From positions 1 to 53,788 of the IMG/VR virus record IMGVR_UViG_3300027631_000027: 53,788 bases of DNA; one strand, given 5' to 3'. Both the position numbers and the translations under genes were made by a program. The notes beneath the pieces were generated by a model. It was not told the DNA's origin. It searched no databases and worked only from the letters and a program-made list of their open reading frames with translations. Positions 26,914-35,697 of the stretch are shown one piece after another. The first letter of the stretch is position 1, and the number at the start of each line of letters is the position of its first letter. The stretch is from a virus.

Positions 26914-28899
26914 CTATTGACGAGCGAATCCAACAATATCGGTTTCTGGGTGACGTATTTCAAATATACATGGGTCAAGTGATGGATATACAATATCATC
27001 TACAGTTGCTTCTTCGATAGGATATCGATATTCAAAATAATCACGACCATCTTGGAATCTATACTTATTTGTTATAATTACATCGGAAATTGTTTGCACA
27101 CCTTCCACCGACCCAATTGTTAATCGTAAATCATTCATGATAATTGGTTGATTAATTTGCCACTTTGCAATATCAAAGAAATCTTTAATTGCATCAATAC
27201 ACCGTGCAACAACATCATTCATATTATAATTACGGTACACCACAATATGAAATTGAACACCGACATTCACAACAAACGCATCTAAAATATTTACGTCATC
27301 AGTAAGTACTCTATATTGTTCTAAATATTTAGCCAAGTTCTTTTTTACTAATGTATTCAATGTAGCTAAATTTTTATTTTCGTCATACCCCAACACATAT
27401 AAATTAATTGCGTTGGGAGCAACGGGGTCCACTACATATGACCGGTCGTTATATGGATTTTGATCGTTATTTAACGTCAATGAACCAGAATCTTGTCGTG
27501 CAATTGCGTTAATTTGTTCATCACGAACTACAAATACCTTTGATATTTGTCCAAACTGTGCTGGCATGGCCAGACTACGTACTAAATAATCCTTATCGGT
27601 AACAACTCGATTTTGTGCATTAAAAAATGCTAAGGCATTTTGCCGTATTTCCTCTACCGTTTCTGTGCTTCCCCCACCACGTGCAGGTTCTTCATTAAGA
27701 ATAGCTACACTAGATACTACTTGATTATATAATCCTTGTTCTGCGGAGGTATAATTTGCTGGATTGTTTGCAATATTAACATAGTCTACGCTAGTAATTG
27801 TATTTGACGCCACGTTTGATTCTATTCCACCGCCCACCATATATGTAACCGTTAGTGTAGTATTAGCAGGAGCCAAACCAAACGTATCCGTTGATATAAA
27901 ATCCGCAGGATCTAGTGATGAGTTAGTAATAACTTGATTATATTTTGAATTAGCTATTTGTGTGGAGTTCAATGTCAATAATTCATCACTAGTATCGTTT
28001 GTTCCTGACCCAAACCATAATTCTAATTTCATATCAGAGTTAATTCTTGTGGCAAATCTTCTTGGTTTTTTACGAAATATTGCAAGTTTTGCGGGAGACA
28101 ATGACCCAGATTGCATGACGGTGGATGAAAAAAATCCACCGGTGCCACGAGATTCTATATTACGTTCTTCTATGATTAAATCTTGTCCCAAATAATCTAC
28201 TTCATACCAAGGATTTCCATCGGAATCTGTCACATTAGTGATTGAGATAACGTTTGAATCTACAATTTCTATCTTAGAAAATTTTTGTGCCGAACCAAAC
28301 GAAAACGTTGCCGTTTTTATATCTGCCGATACGAGTTTTATTTTCTTAGACACAACATACATGGTTGGTGCATTTGACGCATCACGTGCCAATACGCGAA
28401 TGGTTCTATTTAATCCATCGGCAAAATTTACATCCTCAGTAGAACGAAAATTTTGTGTTGGTAACGTACTTGTAGAAAATTTAGAATTTGCTAATATTTT
28501 TAAGAAAAATTTCTGGTCAGGTTCGTAATTAAACGTAGATCCCAATGCGGGAACCATCTGATATATGTCTGCTTCTACTGTGGCTGCTGCAGTAAGTTTA
28601 GGTTTATAGCCCAATGCCTGTGATATACTTACAACATTATTTCTTTCCTTTGCAAACAACAATAAATTTTCTTTGAACTGGTTATCAATATAAAATGACA
28701 TAACATCACCCACATATGCTGCCATTTCCATGAACATCATACCAGGTGACGCTTCATTAAAATCACTATACGTATCTGGATAATATGATTTAGCAAACTC
28801 AATCAAATTTTGCCGATATTCGGAAAAATTCTTTGACAGATAATTAACATCTTTGAAATTTGGATTGAATTTTTTTGTAATTGATTGGTTCACTGCCAT
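26914..28899 (-). CDS. Baseplate wedge protein, T4 gp6-like (baseplate J family), 661 aa
   Basis: The N-terminus NFSEYRQNLIEFAKSYYPDT followed by NEASPGMMFMEMAAYVGDVM is the signature of gp6-like wedge proteins. The central part has the J-like domain (TETVEEIRQNALAFFNAQNR, VVTDKDYLVRSLAMP). The C-terminal part (IDAIKDFFDIAKWQINQPII, GRDYFEYRYPIEE) matches the dimerisation region. The length of 661 is close to T4 gp6. In T4-like baseplates, gp6 dimers form the ring that joins the wedges. The gene sits just downstream of the gp25-like gene, the usual neighbour in contractile systems. Confidence 0.9.
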   Translation of the reverse strand: MAVNQSITKKFNPNFKDVNYLSKNFSEYRQNLIEFAKSYYPDTYSDFNEASPGMMFMEMAAYVGDVMSFYIDNQFKENLLLFAKERNNVVSISQALGYKPKLTAAATVEADIYQMVPALGSTFNYEPDQKFFLKILANSKFSTSTLPTQNFRSTEDVNFADGLNRTIRVLARDASNAPTMYVVSKKIKLVSADIKTATFSFGSAQKFSKIEIVDSNVISITNVTDSDGNPWYEVDYLGQDLIIEERNIESRGTGGFFSSTVMQSGSLSPAKLAIFRKKPRRFATRINSDMKLELWFGSGTNDTSDELLTLNSTQIANSKYNQVITNSSLDPADFISTDTFGLAPANTTLTVTYMVGGGIESNVASNTITSVDYVNIANNPANYTSAEQGLYNQVVSSVAILNEEPARGGGSTETVEEIRQNALAFFNAQNRVVTDKDYLVRSLAMPAQFGQISKVFVVRDEQINAIARQDSGSLTLNNDQNPYNDRSYVVDPVAPNAINLYVLGYDENKNLATLNTLVKKNLAKYLEQYRVLTDDVNILDAFVVNVGVQFHIVVYRNYNMNDVVARCIDAIKDFFDIAKWQINQPIIMNDLRLTIGSVEGVQTISDVIITNKYRFQDGRDYFEYRYPIEEATVDDIVYPSLDPCIFEIRHPETDIVGFARQ

Positions 28900-28909
28900 T
28901 GATTATCTC

Positions 28910-29290
28910 CTAAAACGTTAGAATAATAGTGTCTCTGATATTTGGATTCTTCTTTAAACGATATCCCACGTATAATCGAAGTCTATTATTATCCAAATCG
29001 TTTGGTTCTGCATTAAGTTCAAACTGCACAAGTTCTAAAAACGGCATCCATCGTTCTACAGCGTTTACAACCGATAATCGAGCGCCTTCAATATTTTCAG
29101 GAGTCAATTGTTCAAAAAGATAATCATGAATACCACACCCAAATTCAGGTTGGTGTACACGTTCACCTTTTCGTGTAAGTATCAAGTTTAAAAAATTTGA
29201 TTTTACTTGAACTAATGTATCAAAGGATTGTTGAAAATATCCCATGTTGCCAATTTGTATTGGTAAAGTAATACCAATTCCTTGTGCCAT
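28910..29290 (-). CDS. Baseplate wedge protein, gp25-like (GPW/gp25 family), 126 aa
   Basis: This matches the small lysozyme-like wedge protein conserved in all contractile tails and type VI secretion systems. The signature GERVHQPEFGCGIHDYLFEQ is followed by LTPENIEGARLSVVNAVERW, where an EF.CGL-type segment is the family hallmark. It joins wedge to sheath and starts sheath assembly. Size is normal (T4 gp25 is 132 aa). It is followed by the gp6-like gene after a 10-nt gap, the classic order. Confidence 0.92.
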   Translation of the reverse strand: MAQGIGITLPIQIGNMGYFQQSFDTLVQVKSNFLNLILTRKGERVHQPEFGCGIHDYLFEQLTPENIEGARLSVVNAVERWMPFLELVQFELNAEPNDLDNNRLRLYVGYRLKKNPNIRDTIILTF

Positions 29291-29298
29291 ATCTTATC

Positions 29299-29625
29299 TC
29301 AGGTTAATTTCATTGCCTTCATCATTGCCGAATAATCTTTCGTAATTGCCTTCACTACTTCTGGATCTGCGTCTGTCGGCACATTATCAGGAAGTCGAGA
29401 CGGTAAATTATTAGTTGTTGCTTGTATCGTGTTACCATCGTATGAAACACCCATTAATTCTGAGAGCCTGTTACGGTCAAATTTTGGTGCATTTTTTGTT
29501 GGTGTTACATTTTCTTTTAACTGCTTAACTTGTGACACTGCTTCCGACAGCATTTGCGGTAGAATTCGGGTAACTTCTTCCTCAACAATGGTACGGATAT
29601 ATGCTTTAAGTAATTGTCTATCCAT
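29299..29625 (-). CDS. Small helical protein, 108 aa
   Basis: Starts MDRQLLKAYIRTIVEEEVTR with a long amphipathic helix (RTIVEEEVTRILPQMLSEAV), then a flexible Asn/Thr/Pro-rich part and a C-terminal helix (VVKAITKDYSAMMKAMKLT). Similar short proteins beside gp25 occur in T4-like environmental phages; I do not know their function. It precedes the gp25-like gene by 8 nt. Possibly a baseplate assembly chaperone or linker. Confidence 0.6.
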   Translation of the reverse strand: MDRQLLKAYIRTIVEEEVTRILPQMLSEAVSQVKQLKENVTPTKNAPKFDRNRLSELMGVSYDGNTIQATTNNLPSRLPDNVPTDADPEVVKAITKDYSAMMKAMKLT

Positions 29626-29678
29626 AAAACACTCTCTATATAAATGGTGGTAAATTAAACTTTAAGATGATTTTAACA

Positions 29679-30221
29679 CTATAATTTTGGTATTTGTAAC
29701 TTTGGTATTTCCGGTGGCTTAGGTAGTGTTGGCAATTCCTTTGGTTTCATTGGATATTTAAATGCCTCTTTTCCTTTTTTCAAATTTTCTTTACTTACTG
29801 TCCGTCGTAATTCTTGTAGTTCTTTTTTTGTCTTTGTATATGCTTTTTTTGCCAATGCCTTGACATCAATTGCCGGCAATTTTGGTGGAAATGCTAGATA
29901 TATAGTTAACGCTAATGCCAATGTTTCAGTCAATACTGTTAGTTTATCTGTTACTTGTTTTTCTATATCAGTTTTTTGTGCTAACAATTCTTGTTGTTTA
30001 TCTGCTATCAGCGTCATTGCTTTAGCTTCTGCTTCTTTTTTTATAAACTCCGGATCTTTAAACTTTGCTAATTCATCCAATTTTGCTTGTGCGGCATCCG
30101 TCGTGGCATTTACGGTATTGGATGCCAACGAGTTTGCATCAGCAACATTTCTAGGAACCGAAGAATTTGAGGCGGCAGCTTTTGTAGCATCCATTGCATT
30201 TTTTAATGGGTCAAATGACAT
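29679..30221 (-). CDS. Ala/Lys-rich helical protein, 180 aa
   Basis: Residues 1-85 are Ala-rich helices (MDATKAAASNSS, ATTDAAQAKLDELAKFKDPE). A hydrophobic helix (LTVLTETLALALTIYLAFPP, about 92-112) could enter a membrane. A basic coiled region follows (KKAYTKTKKELQELRRTVSK). The end is Pro-rich with LPKPPEIPKLQIPKL repeats. It is next to the gp5-like hub gene. The central hydrophobic stretch and position make a tail-tip or membrane-contacting role possible. I do not recognise the family. Confidence 0.55.
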   Translation of the reverse strand: MSFDPLKNAMDATKAAASNSSVPRNVADANSLASNTVNATTDAAQAKLDELAKFKDPEFIKKEAEAKAMTLIADKQQELLAQKTDIEKQVTDKLTVLTETLALALTIYLAFPPKLPAIDVKALAKKAYTKTKKELQELRRTVSKENLKKGKEAFKYPMKPKELPTLPKPPEIPKLQIPKL

Positions 30222-30223
30222 AA

Positions 30224-31771
30224 TTATAACACCTTGTAATAATCATCGGAAAGTTTCCATTTACTATTTTCAGTTTTTATTTGTTCACCTTTTTTAAACT
30301 CATTTTTTTCAACGAGAACCGATGTGTCTTCATTCCCCATATTCACAAATACATCAGAACTATTAAATGGTGCGCCGGAGTATGGTAATTTTTTAATCGA
30401 ACCGGCATTTGGCGGTATTAACTCGGCATATAATGCAGTTAGTCCCGCTATTACAACGGATGATAATTGTACTGGCATACTTCCCATTAACCCGTGAGTA
30501 ATAGCAGCAGGACCAGGTACTAGTGGGGGAACTACCGTAGTTGGTATTGGTGAACCCGTCAATTGATATGGTAATTGTGGTGGTGTTATTCCAACCCCCA
30601 TCAACGCCTGAATTAATCTAGCCAACCACATTGATAAACTTGTACCACCCACCGTAGGCTCTACATCATTTGCAGAACTTCCCAGATATATTTTTTTAGC
30701 AAGCAGTGACATGGTACCTATTCCAACCATTGATATATCATTACCGGATATAATAGTAACATCGGAATCTGCTTGTACATCTATACGACGACTTGATTTG
30801 AGTTCGATGTCTAAATTTGCCGTGAGTATAATACTACTATCAGTATCTATTGCGGTATTTTTAAAACTATTCAAATAAATTTCTTCATTTGAATACAGTA
30901 ATATATGAGTTTTCTTAGCACCCAATACAATTGAATCAGAATTCATTAGAATTTGAGCACCGCCATATTTTTGTGGCGGAACTTGCATGGACCTATTGAA
31001 TGAGCCGGCATTAATTGTTATGGGTTCGAATGGAATATTTTGGTCAGAAGTCATCCAGATAGAAGATGCGTCTTTATTAACATCTTCTAATATTAATCCA
31101 AACACACTATCTTTAGTTGCGTCCGTTTTTTCAACGTCCTTCCCTTGTCCAGTACGAAGTATTATATTTGGAGCCATGCCTGGACTTGATAACTCCATCT
31201 GACTTGATCCAAATCGAATAGAATTTCCCATACGTCCTTGAATAACCAAGTCACCTTCGAAATGTTTTAACGGACGAACTCGACTATCTGGTTTGAAGTA
31301 TTCACCAAATTTATGTTTATCTACTGTTATTTCTTGTTTCGTTACTGCAATTTTAGATTTGATACGTTCTCCTCTATTATTTAACGCATCATTTAACTTT
31401 AACATGCCGTTTTCTTGTACTCTATGGGCGAGAAAAACTTTTCGTGTATAAAAAAAGTTCCCAAGAATTTTATGAACAATAACTAGTTCACCAATTAATG
31501 GCATTTCTACTATTGCAGATTCAATTGGGTCTGCCCAATCCAATAACTCGTCCTTTCTCCCGTTGTGTACGGAGAATATACGAATTTTAACAGCACCGAC
31601 GTTATACCCATCTTTTTTAGCATACTGTGGGTGGTGGTGATCCAATATTACATCGACAACAATTGCTTCGTAAAATTGATTTGGAACCGTTCGAGCGGAT
31701 TCAGTAGTACCGGAAGTAGCCAATAAACCATCGGGTTTACCATTATATACGTACTTATCTCCCGATGCCAT
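30224..31771 (-). CDS. Baseplate hub / tail-spike protein, gp5-like without lysozyme domain, 515 aa
   Basis: The N-terminal part (residues about 30-135) is the gp5 OB-fold: FYEAIVVDVILDHHHPQYAK, VGAVKIRIFSVHNGRK, then PLIGELVIVHKILGNFFYTR. The middle has NSIRFGSSQMELSSPGMAPN followed by IILRTGQG, typical of the strand-rich connector. Repeated beta strands (HILLYSNEEIYLNSF, SSIILTANLDIELKSSRRID, IYLGSS) build a VgrG/gp5-type triple-stranded beta-helix. The T4 lysozyme domain is absent; a separate lysozyme-like gene lies at 33228. It would form the membrane-piercing spike. It ends two bases before the next gene begins. Confidence 0.82.
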   Translation of the reverse strand: MASGDKYVYNGKPDGLLATSGTTESARTVPNQFYEAIVVDVILDHHHPQYAKKDGYNVGAVKIRIFSVHNGRKDELLDWADPIESAIVEMPLIGELVIVHKILGNFFYTRKVFLAHRVQENGMLKLNDALNNRGERIKSKIAVTKQEITVDKHKFGEYFKPDSRVRPLKHFEGDLVIQGRMGNSIRFGSSQMELSSPGMAPNIILRTGQGKDVEKTDATKDSVFGLILEDVNKDASSIWMTSDQNIPFEPITINAGSFNRSMQVPPQKYGGAQILMNSDSIVLGAKKTHILLYSNEEIYLNSFKNTAIDTDSSIILTANLDIELKSSRRIDVQADSDVTIISGNDISMVGIGTMSLLAKKIYLGSSANDVEPTVGGTSLSMWLARLIQALMGVGITPPQLPYQLTGSPIPTTVVPPLVPGPAAITHGLMGSMPVQLSSVVIAGLTALYAELIPPNAGSIKKLPYSGAPFNSSDVFVNMGNEDTSVLVEKNEFKKGEQIKTENSKWKLSDDYYKVL

Positions 31772-31772
31772 A

Positions 31773-32156
31773 TTACTTTTTCATTCCTTCTAAAGTAATG
31801 TCTAAATCGTCTTGTTCTGCTATTACCGACTCAAAATCTGATTTAATATTCTTAAGTAATTGAGATTTTTCTTCCTCAGTAAGCAGGCCAGTGTCGGCGT
31901 TTTTAGAAGAAACACCGACCAACCGTTGAGCAATTTGTACCAATCGTACAATGTGTTCATCATTACGCACGTTTACTTCCAGAAAATCTTTTATAACAGG
32001 GCCCATAACGGCCGCATCTTCTGGGGTACGGATCATTTTTACAAAACTAGCTACGAAACTATTAATCTGTTCGCGCTTTGTATTTGTATTTTTATATACA
32101 TCGGAAAACATATCCGATAATGTTTTTCCTTCAAAAATAACGTCATCAAATGCCAT
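31773..32156 (-). CDS. Small helical protein, 127 aa
   Basis: The sequence (MAFDDVIFEGKTLSDMFSDV, REQINSFVASFVKMIRTPED, VGPV-type turns, VRLVQIAQRLVGVSSKNADT) is all helical and acidic at the C-terminus (SDFESVIAEQDDLDITLEGM). It heads the structural operon, directly upstream of the gp5-like hub with one base between. A TATTTATG motif sits 27 nt before its start. Comparable small helical genes in T4-like phages are unnamed structural or assembly proteins. No specific function is proposed. Confidence 0.6.
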   Translation of the reverse strand: MAFDDVIFEGKTLSDMFSDVYKNTNTKREQINSFVASFVKMIRTPEDAAVMGPVIKDFLEVNVRNDEHIVRLVQIAQRLVGVSSKNADTGLLTEEEKSQLLKNIKSDFESVIAEQDDLDITLEGMKK

Positions 32157-32183
32157 AAGATAGTCTATGAGAAAGGTCTACTA

Positions 32184-32191
32184 CATAAATA
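32184..32191 (-). promoter_or_regulatory. Variant late-promoter motif TATTTATG
   Basis: Coding strand AACTATTTATG, 27 nt before the first gene of the baseplate operon. It differs from TATTTATA at the last base and shares the AACTATTTAT core with the copy before the fibre gene at 9793. Confidence 0.4.
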
Positions 32192-32192
32192 G

Positions 32193-32963
32193 TTATTTCT
32201 CTGGGTTATAGACGAAAAGCATAGAGGGATCGACTAAATAACCCGACTTTCTGTACTCTTTCATTTGTTTAAGAACGTGGACCTTCATTTTATTAATAAC
32301 TTTGGTAATATGAACCGTTTTATTATTCGTCATTTCACGAATGAGTACATATAATGCTTTTTTATTGAAATTCTCAATGGAGTTTGCCCGTTTCAATAAC
32401 TCAACAACGGCGTTGGCAATTTCACGGTCACGTTGTTTCTTAAAAATACGGTCTAAATTAAAGTCCCAATACTGAACTAATAACTCCACGAAGTCGCTGG
32501 TATCTCGTTGGGAAGTTTCCGCATCGGGTTTTGTGGTGAGCACTTCTTCCAACATAAACGATTCGTCGCTAGAGGAATCTACCAAATATGAAGACCGTAA
32601 CTCATCACGGTACGAGTTGTTATTGTGTAAGACTAAGTAGTTCTTTGCTACAACAGAAAAATAAGAGAATGCTTTTCCCTTATCTTCAGTAAACTTATGT
32701 AGATTTAATACCAAAAATGACACGACTTGGTTTTTAATGTCTTCAAAATTTCCATTCATATATGGAAACTTAAATCGATTAATGATATTTTCTGCTAACT
32801 TATCTATTGGAGCATGAATTCTTTCTCTAAAGATTGTATTTCTTTCATCTTCATCAGTAGACTTGTTATATTCAACAATTGCCTTTTCTGTTTCTGGGGT
32901 AAAATACATCTTTCCCAGTTTTGCTCGTCGCATTTCTAAATCAGTTTTTTTAGTTTTCGTCAT
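32193..32963 (-). CDS. Late-transcription sigma factor, T4 gp55-like, 256 aa
   Basis: The central region (LAENIINRFKFPYMNGNFED, then IKNQVVSFLVLNLHKFTEDK and GKAFSYFSVVAKNYLVLHNN) has the layout of the sigma region 2 core seen in gp55-type factors: a helix pair followed by an aromatic-rich segment that contacts the promoter -10 element. It lacks a region 4, as gp55 does. The C-terminus (KSGYLVDPSMLFVYNPEK) could carry a clamp-binding peptide, but I do not see a definite one. ATG 32963 is preferred over 32975 because it has GGA at good spacing. Its presence supports a dedicated late promoter class in this phage. Confidence 0.62.
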   Translation of the reverse strand: MTKTKKTDLEMRRAKLGKMYFTPETEKAIVEYNKSTDEDERNTIFRERIHAPIDKLAENIINRFKFPYMNGNFEDIKNQVVSFLVLNLHKFTEDKGKAFSYFSVVAKNYLVLHNNNSYRDELRSSYLVDSSSDESFMLEEVLTTKPDAETSQRDTSDFVELLVQYWDFNLDRIFKKQRDREIANAVVELLKRANSIENFNKKALYVLIREMTNNKTVHITKVINKMKVHVLKQMKEYRKSGYLVDPSMLFVYNPEK

Positions 32964-33219
32964 CAGTAGTTCCATATAAAAGTGGACGAAGTGAACCCAC
33001 TATCTCAGTTAATTGCTGAAATAATGTGCCCACTTCGTCGTCGGATTCAAACATTTTTTTCTCATCTAATACACGCATTGTATGTAACACCATACTGGTG
33101 TCTTCGTAAAATTGTTGTATAGATTGTTCGTATAGGGTAATTTTCTTTGATAAATTAAAAATTATATACCCTGTTGCTGTTACATATAGTAGTAATACAC
33201 ATACTATGAATATTGTCAT
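32950..33219 (-). CDS. Small N-terminally anchored membrane protein, 89 aa
   Basis: Residues 2-24 (TIFIVCVLLLYVTATGYIIF) form a clear transmembrane helix. The rest is a cytoplasmic coiled segment (KKITLYEQSIQQFYEDTSMV, FQQLTEIVGSLRPLL) with an acidic end. The 3' end overlaps the sigma-factor start by 14 nt. Function unknown; it could be a host-membrane effector or part of lysis timing given the lysozyme-like gene 8 nt upstream. Confidence 0.6.
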   Translation of the reverse strand: MTIFIVCVLLLYVTATGYIIFNLSKKITLYEQSIQQFYEDTSMVLHTMRVLDEKKMFESDDEVGTLFQQLTEIVGSLRPLLYGTTDDEN

Positions 33220-33227
33220 AAGTAATC

Positions 33228-33761
33228 CTATAATGATAGTGGTGGCAATTTGAAATTGCTAAACGACGACATATATTTTCGGATAGATGTGCCGTTACCA
33301 TCAATTATACCATGTTTGTCGTCAGAAGTCAAGTAGGTAACAACACCTCCACTACCAGCAAAATGTGCTCCTGCAAGAATTCCTGCTCGGGTAATCTTGA
33401 TACCGTGTTTAGTTTTGCCGTCGTATCGGTCAATCAGATGTTTCAATTCCCGATAGTTTGCTTTCATATACGCTAACATCACCGTATCTTGGATATCTTC
33501 ATTCTGTAAGAACTGTCGTGGCGTCATTCTAAATCCCAACGCACGTACTGTACTTGGACTGAACTGATACTTTCCCATCATCCCATATCGATTAACTACT
33601 TTATAGTTACCGTCACTTTCAATACGAGCAACCCTATCCATAAACAGTTCTGTTTGTGTAGGCTGTGACTTAGGTACTTTGTTCATTGTGAATGCTGGAA
33701 TTTCGTTTGTTGCGTATATTGCACACATCAAAATTATAAGAGGTAATATTTTTTTAATCAT
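33228..33761 (-). CDS. Secreted lysozyme/lytic transglycosylase-like protein, 177 aa
   Basis: The N-terminus (MIKKILPLIILMCAIYATNE) is a signal peptide or signal anchor. The domain DRVARIESDGNYKVVNRYGM followed by MGKYQFSPSTVRALGF matches lysozyme-like/SLT folds that cut peptidoglycan; the likely catalytic Glu is E48 in RIESDG. The later ITRAGILAGAHFAGSGGVVT segment matches the second half of that fold. It could be the endolysin (signal-anchor type) or a virion-associated muralytic enzyme. No spanin or clear holin lies adjacent, though small membrane proteins occur nearby and at 43 kb. Confidence 0.75.
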   Translation of the reverse strand: MIKKILPLIILMCAIYATNEIPAFTMNKVPKSQPTQTELFMDRVARIESDGNYKVVNRYGMMGKYQFSPSTVRALGFRMTPRQFLQNEDIQDTVMLAYMKANYRELKHLIDRYDGKTKHGIKITRAGILAGAHFAGSGGVVTYLTSDDKHGIIDGNGTSIRKYMSSFSNFKLPPLSL

Positions 33762-33773
33762 AAATTTCTCGGT

Positions 33774-34397
33774 TTATAGTTGGCTATAAAACTCGTTTTG
33801 CAGCCGTTGTCTGTCTATGTCTTTAATATGATACAGTGCCCATTCTTCTTCGTCGGGTAACGGTGCCATATTTTTATATCCTACAATACGTTCGTGAACT
33901 TTTCCTTCCCATTTAATATCTGCGTGATTACGATAGACTCTAGTTTGATAGTCAGGAAACATAACCCATCCTTGTTCGTTTACTCTCCATCCCCACTTTG
34001 CAATATCCTCGTCAGTCAATCCCGTCACTACGTTGACCCGTGGGATAGCAAACAAATCAATCTGTGGGTTGTGTTCGATAAGGTCATGAATATATGTTAG
34101 TAGATTTGTATGTAGTGTTTCATCCGCATCTACTTGAAAAATATAATCTCCCGAACACTGTTGTGTCAGAAAGTTCTTATGTTCCGCAAAGTTATTGTTT
34201 AAGGCATGTTTAATCAACTTAATCTCACCACCAGTTGCATATGCATCCAACAGTGCCACCGTAAATTCATCGGTTGAATAATCATCAACGACTACAATTT
34301 CATCTCCAGTTTGCTCACAAAATGGAACCAACTGACTTAGTAAGTTCTGGATGTATTCGCCTTCATTATGTGTTGTTATTGCAAATGATATCTTCAT
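33774..34397 (-). CDS. Family 2 glycosyltransferase (GT-A), 207 aa
   Basis: KISFAITTHNEGEYIQNLLS at the N-terminus and EIVVVDDYSTDEFTVALL are the nucleotide-sugar-binding signature of GT2 enzymes. QVDADETLH supplies the DXD metal site (about residue 112). The acceptor part (PDYQTRVYRNHADIKWEGKV) resembles the WaaE/KdtX-type subgroup that often adds sugars to lipopolysaccharide. ATG 34397 is preferred over a GTG at 34406, which sits too close to the AAAGAG ribosome-binding site. It overlaps the end of the next gene by 32 nt. Target, either host LPS or the virion, is not known. Confidence 0.85.
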   Translation of the reverse strand: MKISFAITTHNEGEYIQNLLSQLVPFCEQTGDEIVVVDDYSTDEFTVALLDAYATGGEIKLIKHALNNNFAEHKNFLTQQCSGDYIFQVDADETLHTNLLTYIHDLIEHNPQIDLFAIPRVNVVTGLTDEDIAKWGWRVNEQGWVMFPDYQTRVYRNHADIKWEGKVHERIVGYKNMAPLPDEEEWALYHIKDIDRQRLQNEFYSQL

Positions 34398-34740
34398 GTT
34401 GTTCACTCTTTATTGGTAGATAGTTACGACGAAGTTCGCCAAATGGATAATAGTTGTCATCACGACCAAGTGCCAGTACTTGTATATGTGTTTTACCTGT
34501 ACGCCATTGTTTATAAGGATTCAACATGACCGGGTAAATTAATTTCCCCTTTGTAATAAGTGTTGACAGACGAACCCTATGTCGAGCGCACATCTTCGGC
34601 ATGGGGTCTAGAATAGCATCTCCACTTTCCGTAATACAATTTACACGACCCCAGAACCCATAACCACTCCAATACTGTCCAATGATAACTCCAAATTCTT
34701 CACAATGTGTGTAAATTTGATGATGATTTTTAAACATCAT
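34366..34740 (-). CDS. Uncharacterised protein, about 124 aa
   Basis: I do not recognise this sequence. Motifs include FGVIIGQYWSGYGFWGRVN, then GDAILDPMPKMCARHRVRLS and GKTHIQVLALGRDD. The aromatic-rich first part and basic second part suggest a small globular enzyme or nucleic-acid binder. The start codon pair ATGATG (34740/34737) overlaps the UvdE stop; GGAG lies 3 or 6 nt upstream, favouring 34737. The 3' end overlaps the glycosyltransferase start. Coupled translation with both neighbours is likely. Confidence 0.6.
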   Translation of the reverse strand: MMFKNHHQIYTHCEEFGVIIGQYWSGYGFWGRVNCITESGDAILDPMPKMCARHRVRLSTLITKGKLIYPVMLNPYKQWRTGKTHIQVLALGRDDNYYPFGELRRNYLPIKSEQHEDIICNNNT

Positions 34741-35633
34741 AAACTCCAATATTTAAATAGGGCAAGTTCTTTGGCTTTGGCTTCTAGGTCAAAGTCGAGG
34801 GTCATACCAAAGTCGTCAATTTTATTGAACACATAATCTGCATGCGCACGAGGATTACCCGTGACATTCTCATTGAGATTTTTGGATTCACTATAATGAA
34901 ACAATGGAACTATATTTTCTGGCCATGTACCGGCGGCCAATTCAGCAGCATCTTGTGTAGATAGTCCGTCTGGATGAAATTGATGATGAAAGTAGTCAAA
35001 CGTAATAGGAATATTGAGTGTGGCATACAAGTACGTAAACAATTGTATAACCGAAAACGACGATGCCTTGTCATCATTTTCTACTACAAGCCGTGCTTTG
35101 CAATTTGGAGACAACCGATTATAAGCGGCAATCCAACGGGACGCCACTTCTTCGGAGAAATTCATTCCAACGTGAATATTTAACGCATTATACGGAGTTG
35201 CCGCAAGACCCATAAGATCAAATACGGTAGAATGAAGTTCAAGATCTTTGATCGAATTCTCAACAACAGCAGGCTTAGTTGAAGCAAGTTTTACAAAGTG
35301 GTCAGGGTGAGCGGTAATACGTTGTCCATATGTTGCAGCTAACTTACCAGCAGTACTAAGAGTATCTACAATCTTGTCATAATCGGGAAGGTCCGATACA
35401 TTGTATGCAGACCCCCACGGAAAGATACCAGACCCCATGCGAAACACTTTGACGTTGTTAATATGATTCCATTCAATAATCTTAATAAGATCACGTGCAT
35501 TTGCTAAAGCTAATTCAGATGCATATGGCAATCCTTTTTGGTTAAATGTACGTTGAATCATACCACGGCCAGTGGTAATTTTCTTTTTATTTAATTGTGT
35601 ATTAATACAGCAATAACCAATTTGATGGGGCAT
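34737..35633 (-). CDS. uvdE: UV damage endonuclease (UvdE/UVDE family), 298 aa
   Basis: The protein shows the TIM-barrel UvdE pattern. It starts QIGYCCINTQL, then has ALANARDLIKIIEWNHINNV followed by VFRMGSGIFPWGS, and later RITAHPDHF. Metal ligands are seen in NIHVG, VVENDDK, ITFDYFHHQFH and LFHYSES. UvdE nicks DNA 5' of UV photoproducts and starts alternative excision repair. T4 uses the unrelated DenV glycosylase, so this is a functional replacement. A strong promoter (TTGACA, 17, TATATT) lies 27 nt upstream and a GAGG ribosome site precedes the ATG. It suggests exposure of the phage to sunlight. Confidence 0.9.
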   Translation of the reverse strand: MPHQIGYCCINTQLNKKKITTGRGMIQRTFNQKGLPYASELALANARDLIKIIEWNHINNVKVFRMGSGIFPWGSAYNVSDLPDYDKIVDTLSTAGKLAATYGQRITAHPDHFVKLASTKPAVVENSIKDLELHSTVFDLMGLAATPYNALNIHVGMNFSEEVASRWIAAYNRLSPNCKARLVVENDDKASSFSVIQLFTYLYATLNIPITFDYFHHQFHPDGLSTQDAAELAAGTWPENIVPLFHYSESKNLNENVTGNPRAHADYVFNKIDDFGMTLDFDLEAKAKELALFKYWSL

Positions 35634-35659
35634 GTAACCTCACTTGATATGAATACCTA

Positions 35660-35688
35660 AATATAACACATTTGGTAAGAAATGTCAA
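35660..35688 (-). promoter_or_regulatory. Sigma-70-like promoter before uvdE
   Basis: Minus strand TTGACA (35683-35688), 17-nt spacer, TATATT (35660-35665). The sequence from -35 to beyond -10 is nearly the same as the plus-strand promoter at 43820-43848, including the spacer ends TTTCT and AATGT. Confidence 0.8.
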
Positions 35689-35697
35689 GGGATACTA

